From Bacteroidota bacterium (GTDB lineage: Bacteria; Bacteroidota; Bacteroidia; AKYH767-A; OLB10), in assembly GCA_016709725.1 (NCBI GenBank), contig JADJMG010000001.1, positions 434,001 to 498,000 on the forward strand: a stretch of DNA of 64,000 bases, given 5' to 3'. The notes under the pieces were generated by a model. That model saw only the letters and a list, made by a program, of their open reading frames with translations. It was not told the DNA's origin and did not search any database. A program made the position numbers and the translations under genes. Every line of letters starts with the position of its first letter. The first letter of the stretch is position 1. Positions 27,667-37,133 of the stretch are shown piece after piece.

Positions 27667-28611
27667 TTATTTTCGATCGAAATTCCAACCCGTTTTTTCC
27701 AATTCTGCCAAAACAGACTGAATCCCTTCTTTTAAATCCAATCGATGTTGCCAACCCAACTTATGAATTTTTGAAACATCCAATAATTTGCGCGGGGTAC
27801 CATCTGGTTTATCGATATTAAACAAAAGTTGGCCTTTAAATCCGACTAATTCTTTAACCATTTCTGCCAGTTCTTTGATGCTTACATCTACACCTGTCCC
27901 TACATTTACATGTTGCTCTTCGCTATAATTTTCCATCAAAAAAACACAGGCATCGGCTAAATCATCAACATGCAAAAACTCCCGTTTAGGCGAACCGGTA
28001 CCCCAAATTTCCACGGAATCTAGATTCTTAGTTTTGGCATCATGAAACTTTCTGATTAATGCGGGCAGGACATGAGAATTATTCAAATCATAATTATCAT
28101 TGGGTCCGTAAAGATTGGTGGGCATGGCGGAAATCATCTCCACTCCATATTGCTTACGATACGACTCACACATCTTCAACCCTGCAATCTTTGCAATGGC
28201 ATAAGGTTCATTAGTCGCTTCTAAATATCCACTTAATAAGTACTCCTCTTTAATTGGCTGAGGGCACATCTTAGGATAGATACATGAAGATCCCAAAAAC
28301 AAAAGTTTCTTCACTCCATACTTATAGGCATAGTGAATCACATTATTTTGAATCATCAAATTCTCATAGATGAATTCACCACGATATGTATTATTTGCAA
28401 CGATCCCTCCTACTTTAGCTGCACTGAGAAAAACATAATTGGGTTGATGTTCTGCAAAAAACCCTTCCACTGCCATTTGATTTCTCAAATCCAATTCGGA
28501 CGATGTCTTCAGAATTAAATTATTATATCCTCGTTTATGAAGATTTCGAACAATAGCAGATCCCACCATTCCACGATGGCCTGCGATAAATATTTTTTCG
28601 TCTATTAGCAT
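27667..28611 (-). CDS. fcl: GDP-L-fucose synthase
   Basis: A 314-residue short-chain dehydrogenase/reductase of the GDP-L-fucose synthase family. It epimerises and reduces GDP-4-keto-6-deoxy-D-mannose to GDP-L-fucose with NADPH. The N-terminal cofactor motif is GHRGMVGSA (about residues 11-19), followed by AAKVGGI, the catalytic serine in LGSSCIYP and the Y-x-x-x-K pair in YAIAKIAGLKMC. EFLHVDDLADAC and the full length match the family. The partner enzyme gmd lies 306 bases upstream on the same strand, so the two steps of GDP-fucose synthesis are encoded together, next to a polysaccharide cluster. Confidence 0.95.
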   Translation of the reverse strand: MLIDEKIFIAGHRGMVGSAIVRNLHKRGYNNLILKTSSELDLRNQMAVEGFFAEHQPNYVFLSAAKVGGIVANNTYRGEFIYENLMIQNNVIHYAYKYGVKKLLFLGSSCIYPKMCPQPIKEEYLLSGYLEATNEPYAIAKIAGLKMCESYRKQYGVEMISAMPTNLYGPNDNYDLNNSHVLPALIRKFHDAKTKNLDSVEIWGTGSPKREFLHVDDLADACVFLMENYSEEQHVNVGTGVDVSIKELAEMVKELVGFKGQLLFNIDKPDGTPRKLLDVSKIHKLGWQHRLDLKEGIQSVLAELEKTGWNFDRK

Positions 28612-28917
28612 TTTTAATTTGAAGATGTATCAATTTGAAAATTTGAAGATGAGTTATCGCGAAGCCTCGCGATGAAAATGATCGATTTATATGTTGATTA
28701 AAGATGAATGATTGGATGAGATATAATCACCCTAATCTAGTGATGGGTTTGCCGTGAACTTTAGGTCGTGATGGTGAACTAAATCATCTGCATCGCGAAG
28801 CTTTTAGATGAAGAATTTAAATCATGCTGTTTTATTAGACAAGTTTGATTTTTCTTTATTGCGAAGCTAAACGATTACCCATTTTCAAATTTTCAAATCG
28901 GAAAATTTTCAAATTAT
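28612..28917. other. Gap between gmd and fcl with short repeats
   Basis: There is no coding potential. The stretch contains repeated AATTTGAAGATG/AAATTTTCAAAT-type runs and a small hairpin ATCGCGA-AGCC-TCGCGAT at 28656-28673. A similar CGCGA hairpin appears near 7982, so this is probably a dispersed short palindrome. A promoter for fcl may lie here but I cannot point to it. Confidence 0.45.
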
Positions 28918-30030
28918 TTACTCGTGATAATTCATCACGGTATGTCCGCCTTCTTTTAAGTAGCGATCGCGTTTGAAGATTTCCATATCCGCAGCAACCA
29001 TTTCTTTAACAATCATGGGAAGATCGTATTTAGGTCTCCAATTTAATTGCGTTTTTGCTTTTGTTGGATCTCCAATTAATAACTCAACTTCCGCTGGACG
29101 ATAGTAACGTTTATCAATACTTACCACTTCTTGTCCTATTGGTCGGGCATATTCCGGGTTTGTGCATGCTTTAATTTTGGCAACTTCATTTTCAGCTTCA
29201 CCACTCCACTCTATCTCTATTCCCAATTCACGGAATGCCATAATTATGAAATCGCGAACGGAAGTAGTAATTCCTGTAGCAATAACATAATCTTCTGGCT
29301 TGTCTTGTTGCAACATTAAATACATGGCTTCAACATAATCCTTTGCATGACCCCAATCACGTTTGGCATCTAAGTTTCCCATGAATACTTTATCTTGAAG
29401 TCCGAGACCAATCCGGGCAACCGCTCGTGTAATTTTACGAGTAACGAAAGTTTCTCCGCGTAAAGGTGATTCGTGATTAAATAAAATACCATTTACGGCA
29501 TACATATTATAAGACTCACGATAGTTCACGAAAATCCAATATGCATATAGCTTGGCTACGGCATAGGGCGATCGTGGATAAAAGGGAGTTGTTTCACGCT
29601 GAGGAATTTCTTGTACCAAACCATAAAGCTCAGAAGTTGAAGCTTGATAGATTCTGCAACGATCGGTCATATTTAACATACGTACAGCTTCCAATATTCT
29701 CAATGCTCCAAGTCCATCTGCATTAGCGGTATACTCAGGAGAATTAAAACTCACGTGTACATGCGACATCGCTCCGAGGTTATAAATTTCATCGGGCTGT
29801 ACTTCGCTAATAATTCGAATGATATTAACAGAGTCGGTAAGATCTCCATAATGCAATTTAAAACGAATGCCTTTTTCGTGTGGATCTTCATAAAGATGAT
29901 CTACTCGTTGGGTATTAAACATAGAACTTCGACGTTTAATACCATGAACTTCATACCCTTTTTCGAGTAAAAGTTCAGCTAAATAGGCACCATCTTGTCC
30001 TGTAATTCCTGTTATAAGTGCTTTTTTCAT
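28918..30030 (-). CDS. gmd: GDP-mannose 4,6-dehydratase
   Basis: A 370-residue protein that converts GDP-D-mannose to GDP-4-keto-6-deoxy-D-mannose, the first committed step to GDP-L-fucose and related deoxysugars. Seen: the Rossmann motif TGITGQDGAYLAELLL at the N-terminus, GIKRRSSMFNTQRVDHL for NADP binding, the substrate motif NHESPLRGETFVTRKI, STSELYG and the catalytic Y-x-x-x-K in SPYAVAKLYAYW. All match Gmd throughout and the length is normal. The start at 30030 follows an AT-rich leader, and the gene is divergent from the polysaccharide operon starting at 30472, which suggests shared control from the 441-bp gap. Confidence 0.96.
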   Translation of the reverse strand: MKKALITGITGQDGAYLAELLLEKGYEVHGIKRRSSMFNTQRVDHLYEDPHEKGIRFKLHYGDLTDSVNIIRIISEVQPDEIYNLGAMSHVHVSFNSPEYTANADGLGALRILEAVRMLNMTDRCRIYQASTSELYGLVQEIPQRETTPFYPRSPYAVAKLYAYWIFVNYRESYNMYAVNGILFNHESPLRGETFVTRKITRAVARIGLGLQDKVFMGNLDAKRDWGHAKDYVEAMYLMLQQDKPEDYVIATGITTSVRDFIIMAFRELGIEIEWSGEAENEVAKIKACTNPEYARPIGQEVVSIDKRYYRPAEVELLIGDPTKAKTQLNWRPKYDLPMIVKEMVAADMEIFKRDRYLKEGGHTVMNYHE

Positions 30031-30471
30031 GGTTTTTTGAAAATATTGAATGATTTAAATAAATATTAAGTTTTAGCAACGGGTTAAAATTACCTCTCTT
30101 TCTCTAATACAAACAGCTGACAACCAATTATTAATACTCAATTGTACATTATTTGCAGAAAAAAAGACATAATCTGTATCGCTTCTAACGCAAATTCAGC
30201 AAAGTATGTTACAGAGAGTAAAAATAGCATATTTAGCTTTCAATTTGGTTCATTTAATCACCCAATTTTGATTTCAACTCCCCAAACGCGGTAAAAGCAT
30301 ACTAAGCGAAGAAAAGGGAAATGAATATCTTAAGACTAAAGATGAAGAATAATCCTAATTTTGTGACGTTAGAGTCGCAAATAATTTTGGAGTTCTTGAG
30401 ATTTTAAAGAACCTAATTAGCTCTATCGACGTACAAAAACGGAATAAATATTTCACATTTATTATATCATT
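30031..30471. promoter_or_regulatory. Divergent intergenic region between gmd and the polysaccharide operon
   Basis: No gene is supported. Because gmd/fcl leave to the left and the exopolysaccharide operon to the right, promoters for both should lie here. A TAATTTTG at 30356-30363 matches the Bacteroidota -7 consensus TAnnTTTG, but I see no good TTG-type -33 element at the right distance, so I do not claim a site. Confidence 0.4.
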
Positions 30472-32775
30472 ATGGAAAACAAACTGATTGGAAGCAACAG
30501 TCTCATCGACCAAAAAGACATCAAACGAACACTTGCCACTATTGGAAAAAATTGGATGTGGTTTGTATTGTTTTTAGGTCTAGGGATTTCTGGAGCTATT
30601 TTTTATCTGTACAAAGCCACCAAATTTTATGGAGCAACCACTCAAATTTTAATTAAGCCGCCAAAAGATCCGTTTAAAGATGCCTTGAGTGAGTCGTTAC
30701 CTGTAATTCCAGAGAGCGAAGAGGTGACCAATGAGATTATGGTGTTAAAGTCGACTCGTTTTATTGATGAGACGATTAAAAAACTTGGATTAGACATCTC
30801 CTATTATATTGAAGGTAGAATAAAGACTGGGGAGGTTTATAAAGGTACTCCCTTTGAAGTTACTGGAAAAATGATTGATGCTTCATTATACGAAGTACCC
30901 ATCTCACTTAAAATTTTAAATAAAAATCGTTTTCGCTGGGATATTGTAACTGAGAACTATACAAAAGGAGGAGAATCGGATTTTGGGGATCCTGTGATTA
31001 CTTCTAAATTTTCATTTTTAGTTATGCCCGACTCTACCATTATTAGTAAAAATCCAAAGATTGGAGAGGTCGCTTATCAATTCAGATTTCACAATCATAA
31101 CAATTTAATTAATAAATATAAAACACTTTTAAAAATTGAGCCTGTTCAAGAGGCTTCAGTAATTACAATATCTGTTGAAGATGAAGTAACCGAAAAGGCG
31201 ATTGACTTTTTAAATACGATGATGGAGATCTACATTGAAAATAGTATCTCACTCAGCAAAAAAGTAAATGACAATACACTTCAGTTTATTGATGGACAAT
31301 TGAACGAGGTGGAAGGACAATTGAATGGTGTAGAGAGTAATCTTGAACAATTTCAACGAGAAAAAACAACCTTCAATTTAGGTAGTGAGCAAAGTGTATT
31401 ATTTCAACGTGTTGTAGAATTTGAGTCGGAGAAAGATAGAATTGGAATTAAATTGAAGTCCATTGACATGCTTTATGAATACCTGACTTCTAACGATGCC
31501 GATATGGCCATTTCTCCTGCAATACTAGCAGAGCAAAATGATCCATCCTTATCAAGTGCATTTAATGAACTCTTTGCATTACAGCAGAAAAAAACGAACT
31601 TATTGTTTAGTAGTACGGCCAGTAGTCCGTTAGTTAAACAAACCGACGAACAAATTAATATTCTCCGTCAAAATATTATGGGAATCGTTTTAAACGTCCG
31701 TAAAAAATTGACAAATGATATTAATAGCATTAGCGGGCAATTGAACCAGTATCAATCTACCATGCGACAAATGCCAACGACTCAACGAGGCATCGTAAAC
31801 ATCAGTCGTAATGTTGAAATATACGCTAAGATCTATGAATTTCTTCTCGAGACGAGAGCACAAACTGTAATTGCGAAAGCTGGAATTGTAGCTGACAAAA
31901 CGGTATTAGAACCTGCTTATAGCAACGGATCTGTTCGTCCAGTTTTAGTACAAACGCTAGCCGTAGGAATTGGAATTGGCTTAGCTTTATCCATGCTTGT
32001 CATCTTTATAAAAAGTATGTTTTACAATTTTGTAAATACAAAAGATGAGCTTAAGGAAATAACAAATCTGCCCATCATTGGGGTGATCGGATCCACTAAA
32101 GAAGCGGAGAATGAATATTTAGTAGTTGATAAATTCCCGCAGTCGCAAGTAGCGGAGGCTTTCAGGGTAATACGGACTAATCTCAGTTATTTTGCCCCTA
32201 AAGTCAAGAATAAGGTATTATTGGTTACTTCTTCTGTGGCTAGTGAAGGAAAAACCTTTTGTGCTGTTAATGTGGCCATCACTTTAGCTAAGGCGAGAAG
32301 AAAAGTAATATTAGTAGATCTTGATTTACATAAGCCGAAGCAAGCAAATGCATTCAACTTACAAAATGACGTTGGAGTTACCTCTTATGTAGTTGGAAAG
32401 GCGAATATGAATCAAATTATAAAAGATACTCCCATCGATAATTTACAAGTTATTTTGACGGGTCCACGTACGCCGAATGCGTCTGAATTAATTGTAGATC
32501 CGATGATGGAACAGTTGATTGAAGAGTTGCGCTTACATTATGAATACATCATCATAGATACTCCACCGGTTGGATTACTCTCTGATGCATTAGTGTTTAT
32601 GAAACATGCAGACTTAAATTTATACGTTGTAAAAGCAGGATATACGAAACGTGATTTTATCGACATTGCTCATCAGATTGTAGAAAAAAATCAAATCAAA
32701 CATTTAAGTTTTATTCTTAACAATGTAAACACAAAAAATATTCCTGCTGGGTATGGTGGTGGTTACTATGCTTAA
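30472..32775 (+). CDS. Polysaccharide co-polymerase / tyrosine autokinase (Wzc-like)
   Basis: A 767-residue inner-membrane protein that controls chain length and export of exopolysaccharide. An N-terminal Wzz domain starts with a membrane segment (about 27-49). A long periplasmic coiled-coil and GNVR-type region follows, then a second membrane segment (about 490-512) and a C-terminal BY-kinase domain. The kinase shows Walker A TSSVASEGKT (about 586), Walker A' VILVDLDLHKP (about 612) and Walker B YIIIDTPPVGLLSDA (about 692). The C-terminal tail ends GGGYYA, so the tyrosine cluster that is phosphorylated in Wzc is short. It is the first gene of the plus-strand cluster, followed by an ABC flippase after 16 bases. 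No outer-membrane Wza partner is visible in the window. Confidence 0.92.
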   Translation: MENKLIGSNSLIDQKDIKRTLATIGKNWMWFVLFLGLGISGAIFYLYKATKFYGATTQILIKPPKDPFKDALSESLPVIPESEEVTNEIMVLKSTRFIDETIKKLGLDISYYIEGRIKTGEVYKGTPFEVTGKMIDASLYEVPISLKILNKNRFRWDIVTENYTKGGESDFGDPVITSKFSFLVMPDSTIISKNPKIGEVAYQFRFHNHNNLINKYKTLLKIEPVQEASVITISVEDEVTEKAIDFLNTMMEIYIENSISLSKKVNDNTLQFIDGQLNEVEGQLNGVESNLEQFQREKTTFNLGSEQSVLFQRVVEFESEKDRIGIKLKSIDMLYEYLTSNDADMAISPAILAEQNDPSLSSAFNELFALQQKKTNLLFSSTASSPLVKQTDEQINILRQNIMGIVLNVRKKLTNDINSISGQLNQYQSTMRQMPTTQRGIVNISRNVEIYAKIYEFLLETRAQTVIAKAGIVADKTVLEPAYSNGSVRPVLVQTLAVGIGIGLALSMLVIFIKSMFYNFVNTKDELKEITNLPIIGVIGSTKEAENEYLVVDKFPQSQVAEAFRVIRTNLSYFAPKVKNKVLLVTSSVASEGKTFCAVNVAITLAKARRKVILVDLDLHKPKQANAFNLQNDVGVTSYVVGKANMNQIIKDTPIDNLQVILTGPRTPNASELIVDPMMEQLIEELRLHYEYIIIDTPPVGLLSDALVFMKHADLNLYVVKAGYTKRDFIDIAHQIVEKNQIKHLSFILNNVNTKNIPAGYGGGYYA

Positions 32776-32791
32776 TTTTTAAAAATACATA

Positions 32792-34618
32792 ATGAGTTCG
32801 AAATTGAAAGACAACTTGGATAAGCAAAAAAATGGAGCTGCCTCTACGAAAGAAAAGGGCATACTTCATTTGGTAATCAATAGTTTTAAAATGCATTTGG
32901 ACGGGCCGATGAGAAAAAAGGCGGCGATCCTCATCGTTTTAATTTTTTCTTCTGCGATCCTTGATGTCTTTGGTATTGCGTCGATACTGCCATTAATCAA
33001 ATTGGCTACTGACACAACCATCATTCATTCCAATGAATATCTAAACGCTATTTATAATTATTTTCATTTTCAGTCGGAAAAACAATTCCTTCTTGTGATG
33101 ATTTTAAGTGTACTTAGCTTTTTTATATTAAAAAGTGTTTATGGGGTTTTTGTCAATTATTTAGAAACTCGATTTACGGCTACACTTGCTTACAAGATCA
33201 CACGCAAGCAATTCAATAAATATTTCAACCTTGAATTTCATCAATTCACAGGGATGAAAAGCAGCGTAATTACACATCACATTTTAAACAATCCATTATC
33301 ATATGTGACTTGGGTAGTGATGCCTACCATCATGCTAATTTCAGAATTTTCGATACTCTTTCTTATTGTGAGTGGAATTGCATGGTACGACATCAAGCTT
33401 TTTCTTTTCATTGCGATTATTATTGGGCCTTCTACCTGGTTAATTTATGCGTTATTGAGAAGCAGAGTAACGCGTATTGGGGAAGAAATGAATCGATTAT
33501 TTCCGCTGTCTTTAGGATCTATTTCTCAAACGATAGGAGGATATGCTGATATTAAACTTGCGAATAAAGAAGCGCATTACCGAGATGAATTTTTAAAGAC
33601 CCAAAAGAAGTATCATCAATTAAATATGGCATCACATCTGCCCAATTTAATTCCATTACGTGCCAACGAATTAGTTGCTTTGTTAGGGGTAGTTCTCATC
33701 TTTATTTATGCCATCTTTCTTACTGACAATAGCGAAAAAGCCATTGTAATGATTAGCTTGTTTGCTGCTGCAGCCTATCGATTAATGCCCTCATTAAATC
33801 GGATTATTTCATCCTTCATGTACATTCGAAAAAACATGACTGCCATGCAAAATATATCTATCTATCCTGAACTTTCGCATGAAATTATTTCCAACCAAGA
33901 TGATCGCAAAACGGCATTTGAAAATGCTATCGAGATAAAAAACTTATTTTTCCATTTTCCGAACGAACAAAAAGATATGTTAAAAGACATCTCCATGACG
34001 GTAAAACGCGGGGAGAAAATTGGAATTGTTGGTGTATCTGGATCTGGCAAAACCACTTTGATGAATATTTTACTACGGTTTTACAACGAACAGAAAGGCG
34101 GAATTTATATAGATCAAGTTAAAATTGATGCGGCCAATCAACAGTCGTGGAGAAATTTGTTGGGCTATGTCAAACAAGATATTTTCCTTATGGATGCTTC
34201 CATTAGTGACAACATCACCTTTGGAGATGAAAATCCAGACCCGATTCGATTAAAACAAGCGATTAAACAAGCTTCTCTAGAAGATTTAATTAATGCATTA
34301 CCCAATGGTCTCCAAACGATTATAGGAGAGCGTGGTTCAAGATTATCTGGTGGGCAAAAACAAAGGATCAGCATTGCACGTTCCCTATATCGCAATGCCG
34401 AAATCTTAATATTTGACGAAGCCACCTCTGCTTTAGACAATCAAACAGAGCAAGAGGTTAGTGAGGCAATCGACTCACTATCTGAAGTTAACAAAACTAT
34501 ATTTATTATAGCACATCGAGTAACTACACTAAAAAACTGCAATCGAATTTATGAGCTAACTGAGGGTAAAATATCAGGAGTATATAAATATCATGAACTG
34601 TTAGAAAAAGTAGTCTAA
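32792..34618 (+). CDS. ABC transporter with fused membrane and ATPase domains (MsbA/PglK-like flippase)
   Basis: A 608-residue half-transporter: about six hydrophobic segments in residues 40-330, then an ATPase with Walker A GVSGSGKTT (about 412), signature LSGGQKQR (about 518), Walker B ILIFDEATSALD (about 538) and a switch histidine in IIAHR. Such exporters flip lipid-linked oligosaccharides or lipid A cores across the inner membrane. Its place right after the Wzc-like gene, with no Wzx-type flippase in sight, suggests it flips the repeat unit of this cluster, as PglK does for N-glycan precursors. The substrate is inferred. Confidence 0.88.
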   Translation: MSSKLKDNLDKQKNGAASTKEKGILHLVINSFKMHLDGPMRKKAAILIVLIFSSAILDVFGIASILPLIKLATDTTIIHSNEYLNAIYNYFHFQSEKQFLLVMILSVLSFFILKSVYGVFVNYLETRFTATLAYKITRKQFNKYFNLEFHQFTGMKSSVITHHILNNPLSYVTWVVMPTIMLISEFSILFLIVSGIAWYDIKLFLFIAIIIGPSTWLIYALLRSRVTRIGEEMNRLFPLSLGSISQTIGGYADIKLANKEAHYRDEFLKTQKKYHQLNMASHLPNLIPLRANELVALLGVVLIFIYAIFLTDNSEKAIVMISLFAAAAYRLMPSLNRIISSFMYIRKNMTAMQNISIYPELSHEIISNQDDRKTAFENAIEIKNLFFHFPNEQKDMLKDISMTVKRGEKIGIVGVSGSGKTTLMNILLRFYNEQKGGIYIDQVKIDAANQQSWRNLLGYVKQDIFLMDASISDNITFGDENPDPIRLKQAIKQASLEDLINALPNGLQTIIGERGSRLSGGQKQRISIARSLYRNAEILIFDEATSALDNQTEQEVSEAIDSLSEVNKTIFIIAHRVTTLKNCNRIYELTEGKISGVYKYHELLEKVV

Positions 34619-34708
34619 TTTACGATTTCATCAGTTAGATTTTAATTTACAACCTTAAATAAACACAACCAATTTCGTTTTTTTTCGTAGAAAAAGGTAT
34701 CAAAAGTT

Positions 34709-36169
34709 ATGTTATTTAATTCATTCGAATTTCTGTTATTCTTTCCCATAGTTACGATACTATTTTTCGTAATGCCACATCGTTTTCGATGGTCTCTACT
34801 ATTAACTGCAAGTTGCTTTTTCTATATGTACTTTATTCCAGTATATATTTTAATTTTATTTGGTACCATCATCATTGACTACTTTGCAGGAATTTATTTA
34901 GAAAAAACCGTTGACCCGAAGAGGAAAAAGTTTTACTTGATATGTAGTTTAATCGCTAACATTGGAGTACTTGCTGTTTTTAAATATTACAATTTCTTTT
35001 TAGATAATATTAATGAAGTTTCACTTGAGTTATTCGATAGAGCCACAGCACTTCGCTATTTAGGAATTGCATTACCGATCGGATTATCTTTTCACACATT
35101 TCAAGCCATGAGTTACACTTTTGAAGTGTATTATGGCAGACAGAAAGCAGAAAAACATTTTGGAATTTACGCCCTTTATGTAATGTTTTACCCTCAGTTG
35201 GTTGCAGGACCCATTGAGCGACCACAAAATATTTTACATCAATTTCATCAAAAACAAAATTTCGATTACCAGCGATTTAGTAGTGGTTTACAAATGATGA
35301 TTTGGGGTCTATTTAAAAAAGTTGTCATAGCCGATAATTTAGCGGGGTTAGTAAATACCGCGTATACAAATCCGGAAGATCATACAGGAATGACATTATT
35401 GCTCACCTCCTACTTTTTTGCATTTCAAATTTACTGTGATTTTTCGGGCTATAGCGATATGGCTATTGGAGCTGCTCGAGTTATGGGTTATGATTTAATG
35501 GAAAATTTCAGAACGCCCTATTTATCGGCAAGTATAAAAGAATTTTGGAGTCGATGGCATATCTCATTAAGCACATGGTTCCGAGATTACCTGTATATTC
35601 CATTGGGCGGAAACCGTGTAGGTAAGTCAAGATGGATGTTCAATTTATTTTTGGTTTTTCTCATCAGCGGAATTTGGCACGGTGCCAACTGGACCTACGT
35701 TGTATGGGGAGCGCTGCATGGCGTTTTCTTGATGTTTGCTATTGTGAAAGATGATTTCATTGAGAAAAGGAATCTTAATTTTTTAAAAACAAACAAACTA
35801 CTCCATGTAATAAATGTATTTATAACGCTACAATTGGTCTGTTTCGCCTGGATATTTTTCAGGGCAAATAGTATCCAAGACGCATTCACCATTATTCACA
35901 AAATTGGATATGGTGAATACTCCATTCAAACTTTCATTGATTCAATTAGCGCACTTGCTGACAATCCAAAAAATTTCAGCAGAACACTTTTCATTATGTT
36001 GCTTATGGGAATATTTTACATTATTGATCCGTTCGTCGATAAAATCATTAAAGGGAGAATTCTTTTATCTAAACCTTATATGAAATACCTTCTTTATTCA
36101 TTTATGGTCGCTTCCATTATCCTATTCGGATTCTTTGGTGAAGTATCCTTTATCTACTTTCAATTCTAA
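34709..36169 (+). CDS. MBOAT family O-acyltransferase (AlgI-like)
   Basis: A 486-residue multi-spanning membrane protein of the membrane-bound O-acyltransferase family. It begins LFNSFEFLLFFPIV, a typical AlgI/DltB start, and contains CDFSGYSDMAIGAARVMG, FWSRWHISLSTWFRDYLYIPLGG and the conserved catalytic histidine (about 324) in SGIWHGANWTYVVWG. AlgI-type proteins pass acetyl groups across the inner membrane to a periplasmic partner that modifies a polysaccharide. The next gene encodes a membrane-anchored SGNH-type protein, the usual partner (AlgX/AlgJ role). Together they should O-acetylate the polysaccharide. Confidence 0.93.
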   Translation: MLFNSFEFLLFFPIVTILFFVMPHRFRWSLLLTASCFFYMYFIPVYILILFGTIIIDYFAGIYLEKTVDPKRKKFYLICSLIANIGVLAVFKYYNFFLDNINEVSLELFDRATALRYLGIALPIGLSFHTFQAMSYTFEVYYGRQKAEKHFGIYALYVMFYPQLVAGPIERPQNILHQFHQKQNFDYQRFSSGLQMMIWGLFKKVVIADNLAGLVNTAYTNPEDHTGMTLLLTSYFFAFQIYCDFSGYSDMAIGAARVMGYDLMENFRTPYLSASIKEFWSRWHISLSTWFRDYLYIPLGGNRVGKSRWMFNLFLVFLISGIWHGANWTYVVWGALHGVFLMFAIVKDDFIEKRNLNFLKTNKLLHVINVFITLQLVCFAWIFFRANSIQDAFTIIHKIGYGEYSIQTFIDSISALADNPKNFSRTLFIMLLMGIFYIIDPFVDKIIKGRILLSKPYMKYLLYSFMVASIILFGFFGEVSFIYFQF

Positions 36170-36172
36170 GTG

Positions 36173-37127
36173 ATGAAAAAAATCCTCACTAAAGGGCTCC
36201 TCTTCATAGCATCGTTCTTCGCGGTGTACTTGATCATGTTCGCTGTATTATTTTCATTCAGCCAGGAGGGATTCCTTTCATCTACCGTGCTACGCAAGGC
36301 AATGTATGGAAAGGGGTGGAACACATCTTAAGTTTCAGCAATTTGATAGGACAAAAAAGTGGGATGTAATTGTTTTAGGATCATCACACGCTTACCGAGG
36401 ATATGATCCACTAGTTTTCTCTCTCCATGACTTAGAAATGTACAATCTTGGTACGAGCAATCAACACATGATGTGTTCCTATCAAATAACAAAAACCCAT
36501 ATTAATAAAGATAACTGCAAATTATTGATTTTAGATTTGTTTGACAAGGTGTTTGCCAATAATGACATTGAATCCAAATCAGACATTATCCAGAATGTTG
36601 ATGACGACAAAACAGCAATTGCAACCGCGTTTGCTTCTGGCGACATAAGAGCACTCAACATGATTACGTTGCGCTATTTCAACAAAACATTAGCCCCATT
36701 AAACACGGACACCATTGGTTATCGAAATGGATATTTAAAGGCTCACAAACTACTAGACCCCAAGAAGAAAGATATTACTAAAATGAATTGGAAATACACT
36801 GCCGTTCCGAGTCAAAAAAAATATTTGCGTATCTTATTGGAATATTGCCGAAAAGAAGGAATTCAAATCATAGCCGTTTCACATCCCACTCCTCATATTT
36901 ACCCCATGAGAGATCATGATAAATTTTTAGCAGATGTGAATCCATTATTTAAAAAATATAATGTTCCTTACTATGATTACACCCATTACAAAGAAATGGG
37001 CAACATAAATTTTTATTCAGACCCAACTCATTTAAATCAAATTGGTACGATCCGCTTTAATAAAATGCTGATTAAAGATTTAATTAAAGATGGGATCATT
37101 CCTAAAAAAATCGAAAAGAAAAAATAG
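36173..37127 (+). CDS. SGNH/GDSL-like acyltransferase-type protein, frameshifted
   Basis: The gene starts at the ATG at 36173, three bases after the MBOAT stop (MKKILTKGLLFIASFFAV, a membrane anchor). It loses frame near 36312 and continues to 37127; the main open part is 36306-37127. Restoring one A at 36310-36312 and one A at 36330-36331 gives the continuous YGKGVEHILKFQQFD. The SGNH signs are block I in VIVLGSSHAYRGYDP and the catalytic D-x-x-H in FYSDPTHLNQIG. This family includes the periplasmic acetyl transferases that work with AlgI-type MBOATs. Both indels are in A runs, so a sequencing error is more likely than a real pseudogene. Confidence 0.78.
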
Positions 37128-37133
37128 AACATC

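Noticed and set aside
27522..27821. 99-codon plus-strand frame
   Set aside because: Its second half is antisense to fcl and the first half is AT-rich with no homology.
30356..30363. TAATTTTG as a Bacteroidota -7 promoter element
   Set aside because: No suitable -33 element at the right distance, and such a motif is common by chance in AT-rich DNA.
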